Origin: Bacilli bacterium
Lineage (GTDB): Bacteria; Bacillota_I; Bacilli_A; RF39; UBA660
Direction: 5' to 3'
DNA length: 39,100 bases
NCBI GenBank assembly: GCA_030531695.1
Contig: JAUNMV010000002.1
Location: 38,598 to 77,697 of the forward strand
Shown here: positions 1 through 8,189 of the stretch, one piece after another
Position numbering within the stretch: position 1 is the first letter of the stretch
Layout of the letters: every line of letters starts with the position of its first letter
The notes under the pieces: model-generated
Databases searched by the model: none
Told to the model about the DNA's origin: nothing
What the model saw: only the letters and a program-made list of their open reading frames with translations
Position numbers and translations under genes: made by a program

Positions 1-137
1 AACCATATACACTAAAGAGAGCATTCAATTTAGTAACACCATACTTCTTATTAATATCAGCTACATGGATTATATTAATAGTGGGATGGTATATATTAGG
101 TTTACCAATAGGACCAAAAGTTCTACCAACAATCTAA
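1..137 (+). CDS. C-terminal end of an AbgT-like transporter (partial)
   Basis: An open frame enters from the left edge (first full codon at base 3) and stops with TAA at 135-137. The 44 visible residues include one hydrophobic segment and end in a WYILGLPIGPKVLP-like tail. This resembles the last membrane helix and the conserved G-L-P-x-GP end of AbgT-family (p-aminobenzoyl-glutamate) transporters. Only the tail is visible, so the substrate cannot be judged. The assignment is by eye from a short motif. A strong terminator follows immediately. Confidence 0.55.
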   Translation, partial: PYTLKRAFNLVTPYFLLISATWIILIVGWYILGLPIGPKVLPTI

Positions 138-168
138 AACTTTTATGATTATCATAAAAGTTTTTTTA
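136..168 (+). terminator. Intrinsic terminator after the AbgT-like gene
   Basis: A 14-bp perfect inverted repeat (136-149 with 151-164, apex T at 150) runs straight into a T-run. The stem begins inside the stop codon of the upstream gene. Confidence 0.85.
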
Positions 169-172
169 TTTA

Positions 173-181
173 TGCTATACT
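173..181 (+). promoter_or_regulatory. Extended -10 promoter for the 198-1400 gene
   Basis: TGC followed by TATACT forms an extended -10 box. A second TATAAT overlaps downstream at 182-187. No good -35 is visible because the upstream terminator occupies that position. The untranslated leader would be very short. Confidence 0.45.
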
Positions 182-197
182 TATAATAGGTGATAAT

Positions 198-1400
198 ATG
201 AACAATGACTTAGAAAACTTATATGGAAATAATAACGAAACAAATAAAAATATAGCTCCAAATAATGAAGAGACATTCAATAATACAGTAAATGAACCAG
301 AAGATTTATCTTCTTTATATGGGAATGATAATGTAATGCAGGTAAATGAAAAAGTAAGTGAAGAAGATAATAATATAGAAGTTAATCAAGAAGGACTTAA
401 TAAACTATATAATCAAAATACTGTAGATTTAGATGCAGAACCAACAAATAATAATCCAGAACCAGTTGTAATAAAACATAAAAGTCCGTTACCTTCTGGA
501 GTAAAAAAAGATGTTGTTATAGAAGAAGATATATTAGTAGCTTATGTAGGAAATAACTTTGAAAAGATAGCAGGAAAACCATTTAATTTTGCAGCATTCT
601 TCTTTGGAAACTTATATTTATTTTATAGAAAAAAGCTATTATATGGATTAATACTATTTATAATAGCAACAATTTTATCTAGATTTATGAATACAGTTTT
701 AATAAATATAGGTATGAATATCATAATAGGAGCAGCATTTAATACTTTGTATATGTATGATGCTAAAGCATATGTTAAAAATTTAAAACAAAAAAATCCA
801 ACACAAACAAATGCAGAATTAAGAGATAAATGTAAAAAAGTTGGTGGAACAAGTATTATATATATAATAGTTGGTATGGTAGTATCATATATTGTAGGAA
901 TAGTAGTAGCAATGTTTATGATTAAATTAGGATTTACTAATACTAACAGCAATACAAATATTAATATTAAAGACTTAATAAATAATAAAAAAACAGTATA
1001 CTTAGGTGAAGTAGAAAAAGATAAAAAGATTAAAATTGCTGATAAATACACTATAGAAGTACCAAATGAATTTGAAGATAAATCAGAAAATACAAGTGAA
1101 TATAATTATTCAAAAGATAACTGTAATTTTAGCTTATATAAAGCATCAAAGATAACAGATGCCAAAAAATTAGCAAACGAAATGTCTATATACTACTTAT
1201 CTGTAGAAGATATTAAAACTACAAGAATTAATAATATTAACTGGTATTATGTAGAAAACCAAGATGGTACAGATAACCAATATCATTATGTAACAAGTAA
1301 TAATGGAGAAGTATATATATTTGAATATAATACAGATTCTAAAGATAAAACTTGTATAAATAGTAAAGACAAGATTCTAAATAGTATAAAAGAAAAATAA
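198..1400 (+). CDS. DUF2628-like membrane protein with repeated N-terminal motif
   Basis: The protein has 400 residues. Residues 1-100 are acidic, Asn-rich and probably disordered, and carry three copies of an L-x-x-LY motif (LENLYGN, LSSLYGN, LNKLYNQ). Residues about 125-240 hold an FNFAAFFFGN...YRK segment followed by several hydrophobic helices, typical of DUF2628-like small membrane domains. After the last helix, residues about 270-400 form a soluble, probably extracellular domain with no family I recognise. The start has GGTGAT as ribosome-binding site, the form used by many genes here. It is a single-gene unit with its own terminator. Function unknown. Confidence 0.8.
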   Translation: MNNDLENLYGNNNETNKNIAPNNEETFNNTVNEPEDLSSLYGNDNVMQVNEKVSEEDNNIEVNQEGLNKLYNQNTVDLDAEPTNNNPEPVVIKHKSPLPSGVKKDVVIEEDILVAYVGNNFEKIAGKPFNFAAFFFGNLYLFYRKKLLYGLILFIIATILSRFMNTVLINIGMNIIIGAAFNTLYMYDAKAYVKNLKQKNPTQTNAELRDKCKKVGGTSIIYIIVGMVVSYIVGIVVAMFMIKLGFTNTNSNTNINIKDLINNKKTVYLGEVEKDKKIKIADKYTIEVPNEFEDKSENTSEYNYSKDNCNFSLYKASKITDAKKLANEMSIYYLSVEDIKTTRINNINWYYVENQDGTDNQYHYVTSNNGEVYIFEYNTDSKDKTCINSKDKILNSIKEK

Positions 1401-1428
1401 ATATATGAATTTACTTCATATATTTTTT
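1400..1428 (+). terminator. Intrinsic terminator after the DUF2628-like gene
   Basis: A 10-bp AT-rich stem (1400-1409 with 415-424 of the same kilobase) with a 5-nt loop is followed by T residues. Confidence 0.7.
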
Positions 1429-1444
1429 ATTTATAAAGATTATG

Positions 1445-1453
1445 TGATATAAT
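1445..1453 (+). promoter_or_regulatory. Extended -10 promoter of ychF
   Basis: TGA directly precedes a consensus TATAAT about 30 nt upstream of the ychF start. No recognisable -35. Confidence 0.6.
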
Positions 1454-1484
1454 ATTGACGATTAAGAGAAAAGAGGTATAAATT

Positions 1485-2585
1485 ATGAGTTTAACAGCAG
1501 GAATAGTAGGTTTACCAAATGTAGGAAAATCAACATTATTTAACGCTATAACAAACCAAAAGATATTAGCAGAAAACTATCCTTTCGCAACAATAGAACC
1601 AAATGTAGGTATAGTAACTGTACCAGATGAAAGAATGGATAGATTAAAAGACATGTATGAGCCAGAAAGATTCATTCCAACAGCATATGAATTTACAGAT
1701 ATAGCAGGATTAGTAAAAGGAGCATCTTTAGGTGAAGGTTTAGGTAATAAATTCTTATCACACATTAGAGAAGTAGATGCTATAGTAGAAGTAGTAAGAT
1801 GTTTTGAAGATGGCAAAATTATACACGTAGACGGTAATGTTGATCCAATAAGAGATATAGAAACTATTAATTTAGAATTAGCAATATCTGACTTAGAGAT
1901 AATTAATAATAGATTAGAAAGAGTAGCAAAGAAAGCTCGTACTACAAAAGATAAAGATGATTTATTAGAAGTATCAGCTTTAGAAAAATCTAAAAAAGCT
2001 CTAGAAGAAAATATACCATTAAGACAATTAGATTATTCTGAAGAAGAAAGAAAACTATTAAAATCATATAGTTTCTTAACATTAAAACCAATCATATATC
2101 TAGCTAATATAAGTGAAAGTGAGTTAGGTAGTGAAGATAATGAATATGTAAAAAAAGTTAAAGAATATGCTAGTCGTGAAAATGCTAAAGTAGTTAGTTT
2201 ATGTGCTAAAGTAGAAGAAGAATTAAGTGAATTAGATGAAGAAGATAAAAAAGAAATGTTAGAAGGATTAGGTCTAGATAATTCAGGACTTAATAAATTA
2301 ATAACAGCAACATATGACATCTTAGGTTTAGCAACATACTTCACAGTAGGTAAAGATGAAGTAAGAGCCTGGACATTTAGAAAAGGAATGAATGCTAAGC
2401 AATGTGCTGGAATTATACATACAGATTTCGAAAAAGGATTTATAAGAGCAGAAGTTATTTCATATACTGACTTAATAGAACAAGGTAGCGAATTAAAAGT
2501 AAAAGAAGCAGGTAAAGCTAGATTAGAAGGAAAAGATTACTTAATGCAAGATGGAGATATTTGTCACTTTAGATTTAATGTATAA
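1485..2585 (+). CDS. ychF: Redox-regulated ATPase/GTPase YchF (Obg family)
   Basis: The protein has 366 residues, the usual YchF length. The G1 P-loop GLPNVGKST lies at residues 8-16, the G3 region DIAGLVKGAS around 70, and a coiled-coil region around 130-200. The C-terminal TGS domain contains the conserved RAWTFRKGM and ends in DGDICHFRFNV. YchF binds ATP and associates with ribosomes. The start follows an AGAGG ribosome-binding site. In Bacillus this gene (yyaF) lies just before rpsF; here two genes separate them. It forms an operon with the next gene, 13 nt downstream. Confidence 0.97.
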   Translation: MSLTAGIVGLPNVGKSTLFNAITNQKILAENYPFATIEPNVGIVTVPDERMDRLKDMYEPERFIPTAYEFTDIAGLVKGASLGEGLGNKFLSHIREVDAIVEVVRCFEDGKIIHVDGNVDPIRDIETINLELAISDLEIINNRLERVAKKARTTKDKDDLLEVSALEKSKKALEENIPLRQLDYSEEERKLLKSYSFLTLKPIIYLANISESELGSEDNEYVKKVKEYASRENAKVVSLCAKVEEELSELDEEDKKEMLEGLGLDNSGLNKLITATYDILGLATYFTVGKDEVRAWTFRKGMNAKQCAGIIHTDFEKGFIRAEVISYTDLIEQGSELKVKEAGKARLEGKDYLMQDGDICHFRFNV

Positions 2586-2598
2586 TTAGGAGTAAAAA

Positions 2599-3372
2599 AT
2601 GGAGTCAAAAATAAAGATATTTGAGTGTGGTAAAGCAGAAGGTATATTTAGTAAAAATAAGAAATTTTATCCAGATAATCTAACTAAAAGTGAGATTACA
2701 AAACAATTTAACGAAGTTAAGAAAAGAGCTGGAGAACACTTTGACTTCGATGATAAAAAAGTAATACAAGCAACTCAGAAATATAAAGATTGTAATTTTG
2801 ATTATCCAGATGGTAAGTATGTGGTTTTAAATGAAACACACATGCAAAAGAAAGATTACTGGAAAGAAAGAATAGAAGCAGATATATTAATATTAGAAGA
2901 AAAATACAAGGGAGTAGTACTAGGTAATCAAATGGCAGATTGTCCTATAGTAATAGCTGAAGATAGAAAAAAAGGGGTAACAGCCTTAGCTCATTGTGGA
3001 GCATCTTATATAGATAGATTGTTACCACAAGATATAATTAAGGCTCTTAGAAAAGAATATAATAGTAATTTAGAAGATATATATGTATATATAGGAAGTA
3101 GTGCAAAAAAAGATACATATATTTATGATAAATATCCATATTGGGCTATTAATAAAGAATTATGGAAAGATAATTTAGAAGTAATTAACGGTAATTATCA
3201 TATAGATATGAATGGAGCCATAATTAAACAATTAAAAGAATTAGGAATAAAAAATATAGAAGAAAGTCCTATTAATACAATGATAGATGATAGATATTAT
3301 TCACATGCAGAGTCATCTAAAGGTAATAAAGATAAATTAGGGCAAAACTTTGTAGGATTCTATTACATATAA
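2599..3372 (+). CDS. Laccase-domain (YfiH/PgeF, DUF152) family protein
   Basis: The protein has 257 residues. The key sign is ADCP (around residue 113) followed by a short strand and AHCGAS (around 131). These match the ADC...HAGW core of the YfiH family, which supplies the metal- or substrate-binding Cys and His; an upstream ETHMQ could supply another His. Family members act as purine nucleoside phosphorylases or adenosine deaminases, or in peptidoglycan-editing checks. This member is divergent: the usual GWRG is replaced, so activity is uncertain. Ribosome-binding site AGGAG at 2587-2591; co-transcribed with ychF. Confidence 0.7.
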   Translation: MESKIKIFECGKAEGIFSKNKKFYPDNLTKSEITKQFNEVKKRAGEHFDFDDKKVIQATQKYKDCNFDYPDGKYVVLNETHMQKKDYWKERIEADILILEEKYKGVVLGNQMADCPIVIAEDRKKGVTALAHCGASYIDRLLPQDIIKALRKEYNSNLEDIYVYIGSSAKKDTYIYDKYPYWAINKELWKDNLEVINGNYHIDMNGAIIKQLKELGIKNIEESPINTMIDDRYYSHAESSKGNKDKLGQNFVGFYYI

Positions 3373-3400
3373 AAAAGTTCACATTAGTGAACTTTTATTT
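3373..3400. terminator. Bidirectional terminator between convergent genes
   Basis: A 10-bp perfect stem AAAAGTTCAC/GTGAACTTTT (3373-3382 with 3387-3396, loop ATTA) has T-runs on both strands. It serves the plus-strand gene ending at 3372 and the minus-strand gene whose stop codon overlaps it. Confidence 0.9.
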
Positions 3401-4123
3401 TTTTGTAATAGTATATTCTTTCTCATACTGTTTAATTAAAGAATCATATAAAGAATTTAAATTCTCATATCCAACAACATATTCAGTCTTTTCTAAGTTT
3501 AAATCGTATTTAGGAGCTTCTACTCTAGCGTTACTTACATCATGAGCAATACTACCATGATCTACTTTAACATTTTCATATATAACTGGTATATAAAGTT
3601 CATAAGTAATAGTTCCGTTAGTATAAACATTTTTGTATATTGGAATTAACATATTACCTTCATCATTTGATAGTAAGTATAATACAACTCTCTTAGAACT
3701 ATTTAAATGAAAATAAAAAGTGCTAGTATCTTCTCTAGAGATAGCTATAGAAGAATTAGTATCTATAAAAGTATAATCAAAATTAGATATATCACTTATA
3801 CTACTTAAATATGTTACATTTGCTTCTCCATTTTCTAAAATAGAAGCATTATCTTCATGAGCATGGAAAACTGAAAAAGAAATAACAGATATAATAATAG
3901 CTACTATAAAGAAAAATATTCCATATACAATAAAGATATATTTAAATCCAGTACCTACACCCTTACTAATATCATTATATATTAAACTTATTTTATCAAG
4001 ATTATCAGTATCTCTTTCTATTTCAAATTCTCTTTTACAGTAATCACATTTACAGCTTTTTTCATTTTCTCCAAAAGAAAGATTAGCTCCGCAATTAGGA
4101 CACTTTTTTTCAACCAATCTCAT
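3395..4123 (-). CDS. Zinc-ribbon membrane protein of unknown function
   Basis: The protein has 242 residues. The N-terminus carries a zinc ribbon (CPNCG at residues 8-12, then CKCDYC around 28-33), so it faces the cytoplasm. A single membrane helix follows at about 60-85. The rest is a predicted extracytoplasmic beta-rich domain without a family I recognise. A cytoplasmic zinc ribbon joined by one helix to an external domain is seen in small sensor or assembly proteins, but no function is claimed. The start is preceded by AGGTGAT on the minus strand. It is divergent from rpsF. Confidence 0.75.
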   Translation of the reverse strand: MRLVEKKCPNCGANLSFGENEKSCKCDYCKREFEIERDTDNLDKISLIYNDISKGVGTGFKYIFIVYGIFFFIVAIIISVISFSVFHAHEDNASILENGEANVTYLSSISDISNFDYTFIDTNSSIAISREDTSTFYFHLNSSKRVVLYLLSNDEGNMLIPIYKNVYTNGTITYELYIPVIYENVKVDHGSIAHDVSNARVEAPKYDLNLEKTEYVVGYENLNSLYDSLIKQYEKEYTITKK

Positions 4124-4139
4124 ATAATCACCTAGAGTA

Positions 4140-4148
4140 ATTATAGCA
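4140..4148 (-). promoter_or_regulatory. Extended -10 promoter of the zinc-ribbon gene
   Basis: On the minus strand TGC precedes a consensus TATAAT, about 17 bases upstream of the start codon. It sits back to back with the rpsF promoter. Confidence 0.5.
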
Positions 4149-4169
4149 AAAAAAAGTATAAAAATAAAC

Positions 4170-4198
4170 TAGACAAAAATAAAAGTATTTGTTATAAT
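4170..4198 (+). promoter_or_regulatory. Promoter of rpsF-ssb-rpsR
   Basis: TAGACA (4170-4175), a 17-bp spacer, then TATAAT (4193-4198). The same hexamers and spacing recur at 5336-5364 for the next operon. Transcription would start near 4205, at the first hairpin of the leader. Confidence 0.75.
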
Positions 4199-4204
4199 AC
4201 CAAC

Positions 4205-4270
4205 GAGTATTAAAAAATACTCCTTGCTGCATTTTATATGTGGCCTTAAGTCCAAAAGGAGGTGCAAAGA
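4205..4270 (+). promoter_or_regulatory. Candidate S6:S18 autoregulatory leader of rpsF
   Basis: Two hairpins fill the short leader. The first is GAGTATT/AATACTC (4206-4212 with 4217-4223, AAAA loop). The second is GCTGCAT/ATGTGGC (4227-4233 with 4239-4245), with two G-U pairs and flanked by CCTT on both sides. The ribosome-binding site AAAGGAGG follows. In many bacteria the rpsF-rpsR mRNA leader is bound by the S6:S18 complex for feedback control, and this RNA is in the right place. Fit to the published consensus was not tested. Confidence 0.5.
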
Positions 4271-4558
4271 ATGAATAAATATGAAATTATGTTCATCGTT
4301 AGACCAGATATGGAAGAAACTGAAATTAAAGCAGTTGCTGAAGAAATGAAAAAGGTTTTAACAGATGGAAAAGCAACAATCGTTGAAGAAAAGAGTATGG
4401 GGCAAAGAGAATTAGCATACGAAGTTAAAAAATTCAATACAGGATACTATTTCTTATACGTAGTTGAAGCTTCATCAGAAACAATTGATGAATTTGATCG
4501 TGTAGTTAGAATTAATGAAAAAGTTATTCGTCATTTAATCGTAAATGTAGAAGAATAA
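4271..4558 (+). CDS. rpsF: 30S ribosomal protein S6
   Basis: The protein has 95 residues, standard for S6. It begins MNKYEIMFIVRP and carries the GQRELAYEVKKFNTGYY core and the RVVRINEKVIRHLIV end. S6 pairs with S18 on the 30S platform, and S18 is encoded two genes downstream. The ATG at 4271 is chosen over an in-frame GTG at 4262 because that GTG lies inside the AAAGGAGGTG ribosome-binding site. Confidence 0.98.
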   Translation: MNKYEIMFIVRPDMEETEIKAVAEEMKKVLTDGKATIVEEKSMGQRELAYEVKKFNTGYYFLYVVEASSETIDEFDRVVRINEKVIRHLIVNVEE

Positions 4559-4576
4559 TAGAAAAAGAGGTATTTT

Positions 4577-5068
4577 ATGAATAGAGTTTTTTTAATAGGA
4601 AGATTAACAAGAGATCCTGAATTAAGATATACAGGTAGTAATCTACCAGTAGCAACATTCTCTTTAGCAGTAAATAGAAACTTTTCTAATCAGAATGGAG
4701 AAAGAGAAGCAGACTTTATTAATATAGTTGTATGGAGAAAGCAAGCTGAAAATTGTAAAAACTACTTAAAACAAGGTAGTCAATGTGCAGTTGAAGGAAG
4801 ACTTCAAACAAGAACTTATGATGATCCAAATGGACAAAAGAGATATATTACTGAAGTAGTAGCTGATAATGTTGAATTTTTAGGGTCAAAAAATTCCTCA
4901 AGTGATTCTAATAGTATGAGTGCTCCTGCAAGTAGTAATAATGCAGGACCAAGCCCTTATGATTTTGGAGATTCTACTCCAGAACCTAAAGGAACAGATG
5001 TAGATAGTAATCCATTTGCTGATTTTGGTTCAAGTATTGAAATCAGTGATGATGAATTACCTTTCTAA
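4577..5068 (+). CDS. ssb: Single-stranded DNA-binding protein
   Basis: The protein has 163 residues. The N-terminal OB fold (MNRVFLIGRLTRDPELRYT to about residue 105) includes the typical ADFINIVVWRKQAEN strand. A Ser/Asn/Pro-rich linker follows, then the acidic tip DDELPF that docks replication and repair partners. It lies between rpsF and rpsR as in Bacillus ssbA, and is translated from its own GAGG site. Confidence 0.98.
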   Translation: MNRVFLIGRLTRDPELRYTGSNLPVATFSLAVNRNFSNQNGEREADFINIVVWRKQAENCKNYLKQGSQCAVEGRLQTRTYDDPNGQKRYITEVVADNVEFLGSKNSSSDSNSMSAPASSNNAGPSPYDFGDSTPEPKGTDVDSNPFADFGSSIEISDDELPF

Positions 5069-5086
5069 TGAAAAGGAGGATAGCAT

Positions 5087-5302
5087 ATGGCAGAATTCAA
5101 TAGAAGAAAGAAAAAAGTATGTATGATGTGTACTGGTAAAACAGTTGATTATAAAGATCCAGAAACTTTAAAGAGATATACTAATGAAAAAGGTAAAATC
5201 GTTCCAAGAAGAGTAACTGGTAACTGTGCATTACATCAAAGATACATTTCTAAACAAGTTAAAAGAGCAAGAGCAATCGCTTTAATGCCTTATTCAAGAT
5301 AA
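5087..5302 (+). CDS. rpsR: 30S ribosomal protein S18
   Basis: The protein has 71 residues. It is basic and carries [21 protein letters not shown]-like and TGNCALHQR segments and a [10 protein letters not shown] end, all typical of S18. The strong ribosome-binding site AAAGGAGG lies 7-8 nt before ATG. It is the last gene of the S6 operon and is followed by a terminator. Two cysteines near the N-terminus (CMMC) suggest the zinc-binding form of S18. Confidence 0.98.
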   Translation: MAEFNRRKKKVCMMCTGKTVDYKDPETLKRYTNEKGKIVPRRVTGNCALHQRYISKQVKRARAIALMPYSR

Positions 5303-5306
5303 AATT

Positions 5307-5333
5307 AAGCATACCCATTGGGTATGCTTTTAT
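5307..5333 (+). terminator. Terminator of the rpsF operon
   Basis: A 10-bp perfect stem AAGCATACCC/GGGTATGCTT (5307-5316 with 5320-5329) with a 3-nt loop is followed by T residues. Confidence 0.9.
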
Positions 5334-5335
5334 GT

Positions 5336-5364
5336 TAGACAAATACTCCTAATTATTATATAAT
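5336..5364 (+). promoter_or_regulatory. Promoter of the DHH-rplI-dnaB operon
   Basis: TAGACA (5336-5341), a 17-bp spacer, then TATAAT (5359-5364). These are the same two hexamers and spacing as at 4170-4198. Confidence 0.75.
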
Positions 5365-5389
5365 AAGTATGAATTTATAGGAGGAAAAA

Positions 5390-6376
5390 ATGGGGATAAT
5401 TAAAGAGAGAAGAATATTAAATAAATCTATTAGAGAAGCTAAAACAATCTTTTTAATGGCACATAAAGACTTAGACCTAGATGCCTTAGGTAGTTGTATA
5501 GGTATGTACATGATACTATCTAAAAGAAAAAAAGATATCTATATTGTTATAGATGACAAAACTCATGAATTAGGAGTTGAAAAAGTACTAATAGAACTAG
5601 AAGGATGTATAAAAATTATAAAGAGTGAAGATATAGATAAATATATTAATCCTCGTAAAAATAAAAATCTCCTAATAGTCTTAGATACAAATAAGAAAGA
5701 ATTAGTACAAAGTCAAGAAATATTAAAGAGAATAGATAAAAAGATAGTAATAGATCACCATGACTTAGGCAAAACTTCTATAAAAGATTGTATTATGATT
5801 AATGATACAGAAGTATCTAGTACTTGTGAAATGATTACAGAACTGGTAGAATATTATGACGTAGAAATAGAGCCTTACTATGCTACAGTTCTACTATCTG
5901 GTATCGTATTAGATACAAATAACTTCACATTAAAAACTAATCCTGAAACCTTCTATGCAGCTTATTATTTAACTAGTTTAGGAGCAAGTGCTAAAAAAGT
6001 TCAATACTTATTAAAACAAGATATTAATGAGTATACAGAAAGACAAAAACTAATGTCAGCAATTGAAACTATAAATAATAAGATTGCCATAACTAAGGCC
6101 ACTCCATATACAGTATATAGAAGAGAAGACTTAGCAAAAGTTGCAGATACATTATTATTCTTTAATAATATAGAAGCATCATTTGTAATAGGTAAGATTG
6201 GAAAAGATACTATTGGAGTAAGCGCTAGAAGTTTAGGTAATTATGATATTAATGAAATATTATCTAAATTAGGAGGCGGAGGAAGTAGTTATAATGGAGC
6301 TGCCCAATTAGATGACACAACTATAAGTAAAGTAGAGCAACAGCTAAAAGAGGCAATAAAGGAGGAGTCGGAATAA
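5390..6376 (+). CDS. Stand-alone DHH/DHHA1 phosphoesterase in the gdpP position
   Basis: The protein has 328 residues. The motifs follow the GdpP order: AHKDLDLDALGS (residues 24-35), VLDTNK (around 97), VIDHHDLGKT (around 122), SGIVLDTNNFTLKT (around 170), and a C-terminal DHHA1 domain with GGGGSSYNGAAQ (around 296). GdpP hydrolyses cyclic-di-AMP and normally has about 650 residues, with two membrane helices, a PAS and a degenerate GGDEF domain ahead of DHH. All of those are absent here, and the gene starts cleanly with AGGAGG at 5379-5384, so this is not a frameshift remnant. It leads the operon ending in ung. Substrate c-di-AMP, pApA or nanoRNA remains open. Confidence 0.88.
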   Translation: MGIIKERRILNKSIREAKTIFLMAHKDLDLDALGSCIGMYMILSKRKKDIYIVIDDKTHELGVEKVLIELEGCIKIIKSEDIDKYINPRKNKNLLIVLDTNKKELVQSQEILKRIDKKIVIDHHDLGKTSIKDCIMINDTEVSSTCEMITELVEYYDVEIEPYYATVLLSGIVLDTNNFTLKTNPETFYAAYYLTSLGASAKKVQYLLKQDINEYTERQKLMSAIETINNKIAITKATPYTVYRREDLAKVADTLLFFNNIEASFVIGKIGKDTIGVSARSLGNYDINEILSKLGGGGSSYNGAAQLDDTTISKVEQQLKEAIKEESE

Positions 6377-6817
6377 ATGGAAGTAATTTTTATTAAGGAC
6401 CTTAGGGGTCAAGGAAAAAAAGGACAAATCAAAAATGTAAAGGATGGTTATGCAGAAAACTATTTAATTAAAAATGGTTATGCAGTAATCAAAACAAAAG
6501 AAAATCTCCAAAAATTAGAAACTGAAAATAAAAAGAAAGCAGAACAAGATGCAGCAAACAAAAAAGAAGCACAAGAACTACAAAAGAAATTAAAAAATGT
6601 AGTTTTAGAATTTAAAGTAAAAACTGGAGAAGGAGATAAAGTATTTGGTAGTATCAGTGTTAAACAAATAAAAGATGAGTTAGCAAAACAAGGATACAAA
6701 ATTGAAAAGAGCCAAATAAACTTATCAAATCCAATATCTTCATTAGGATTTCATAATGTAGATATTAATCTATATCCAGGAGTAGAAGGACAAGTAAAAG
6801 TACATGTAATAAAATAG
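6377..6817 (+). CDS. rplI: 50S ribosomal protein L9
   Basis: The protein has 146 residues, close to the usual 149. The N-terminal domain starts [16 protein letters not shown] and has [17 protein letters not shown] charged connecting helix and a C-terminal rRNA-binding domain ending [21 protein letters not shown] follow. The ATG comes straight after the stop of the upstream gene, with AAAGGAGG inside that gene's end. It stops with TAG. Confidence 0.97.
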   Translation: MEVIFIKDLRGQGKKGQIKNVKDGYAENYLIKNGYAVIKTKENLQKLETENKKKAEQDAANKKEAQELQKKLKNVVLEFKVKTGEGDKVFGSISVKQIKDELAKQGYKIEKSQINLSNPISSLGFHNVDINLYPGVEGQVKVHVIK

Positions 6818-6827
6818 AGGTGATAAT

Positions 6828-8189
6828 ATGCCAATAAGAAATTTACCAAACAACATAGAAGCAGAAGAATCAGTTTTAGGGGCATGTTTTCTATCTAAGT
6901 ATGCATTACAAAAAGCTTGTGAATCATTACAACCAGAATCATTCTACAGTGAAAAAAATAGTAAGATATTTGCTAGTTTAATAGCTTTATCTGAAGCAAA
7001 GACACCAATAGATTTAACAACAGTAACAAGTTATTTAAAAAATCATAATGAGTTAAATGATGTAGGAGGAGTTGAATACCTAACAGAAGTATTAAACTTT
7101 GTACCTACAGCTAGTAACGTAGATTACTATATTCAAAACGTAGAAGAAACAGCACTATTAAGAAGATTAATAGAAACCGCAACAGAGATAGCAGAAGAAG
7201 GATATAGAACTGATGAAACAGTTAATGATATATTAGATAATTCTGAAAAGAAAATCTTAGGTATTGTTAAAAATAGAAAATCAAGTGAATTTAGAAATAT
7301 AAAAGATGTCTTAAATAAAACTCAACTAGACTTAGAAAGATTATCAGAGAATAAAGGTGAAATAACAGGATTATCTACTGGATGGTATGATTTAGATAAA
7401 GTAACTACCGGACTACATCCAAGTGAATTTATTATTATTGCAGCACGTCCTGCTATGGGTAAAACTGCATTCGCCTTAAATTTAGCAACACATGTTGCTA
7501 TGACACAAGATAAATCAGTAGCTGTATTCAACTTAGAAATGTCTGCTGAGCAATTAGCAATGCGTATTATTTCTTCATTAGGTCAATTAGAAGGATTTAA
7601 GTTAAGAACAGGTAACTTAATGAATAATGATTGGAAAAGAATTAATGAAGCATGTTCTCAATTATCTGGAACAAATATGGTAATAGATGATACACCAGGA
7701 ATTACTATAGGTGAAATAAGAGCTAAATGTAGAAGATTAGCAAGTAGTGAAAAAGGATTATCTCTAGTAGTAATTGACTACTTACAACTTATATCTGGTG
7801 GAAAGAACTATGGTACAAATAGACAACAAGAGGTATCTGATATATCAAGAAGTCTTAAAACACTTGCTATGGAACTAAAAGTACCAGTAATAGCATTATC
7901 ACAATTATCACGTAGTGTTGAAGGAAGAGAAGATAAACGACCATTAATGAGTGACTTACGTGAATCTGGATCAATAGAACAAGATGCTGATATAGTAGCA
8001 TTCTTATATAGAGATGATTACTATAACAAAGAAGCAAGAACAGAAGATAATAACAGTATAAGTGAATTAATAATAGGAAAACATCGTAATGGACCTACAG
8101 CAACAATAGAACTATTATTTAAAAAGAATACATCTACTTTCTTAAATTTAAGAAAAGATAGAGAGAATACGGAGGGACAAAGTGGTTAG
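6828..8189 (+). CDS. dnaB: Replicative DNA helicase DnaB/DnaC
   Basis: The protein has 453 residues, the normal size. The N-terminal DnaB domain covers about 1-105. The RecA-like helicase domain has Walker A ARPAMGKTA (around 206-214), Walker B VVIDYLQLI (around 312) and the SDLRESGSIEQDAD arginine-finger region (around 378). It unwinds DNA at the replication fork as a hexamer. In Bacillus it is called dnaC and follows rplI, as here. The ribosome-binding site is GAGGTGAT. Its end overlaps the next gene by 8 bp. Confidence 0.98.
   Translation: MPIRNLPNNIEAEESVLGACFLSKYALQKACESLQPESFYSEKNSKIFASLIALSEAKTPIDLTTVTSYLKNHNELNDVGGVEYLTEVLNFVPTASNVDYYIQNVEETALLRRLIETATEIAEEGYRTDETVNDILDNSEKKILGIVKNRKSSEFRNIKDVLNKTQLDLERLSENKGEITGLSTGWYDLDKVTTGLHPSEFIIIAARPAMGKTAFALNLATHVAMTQDKSVAVFNLEMSAEQLAMRIISSLGQLEGFKLRTGNLMNNDWKRINEACSQLSGTNMVIDDTPGITIGEIRAKCRRLASSEKGLSLVVIDYLQLISGGKNYGTNRQQEVSDISRSLKTLAMELKVPVIALSQLSRSVEGREDKRPLMSDLRESGSIEQDADIVAFLYRDDYYNKEARTEDNNSISELIIGKHRNGPTATIELLFKKNTSTFLNLRKDRENTEGQSG

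Noticed and set aside
623-1051. Long open frames antisense to real genes (for example 623-1051, 2033-2344, 20905-21282, 33682-34119)
   Set aside because: They lack ribosome-binding sites and promoters, encode low-complexity hydrophobic or Ser-rich chains, and lie opposite clearly conserved genes.
6401-6406. AGG codons (for example in rplI) as a possible Met reassignment known in some uncultured Bacilli
   Set aside because: The rplI position is basic (Lys/Arg) in other L9 proteins, so normal arginine decoding fits.
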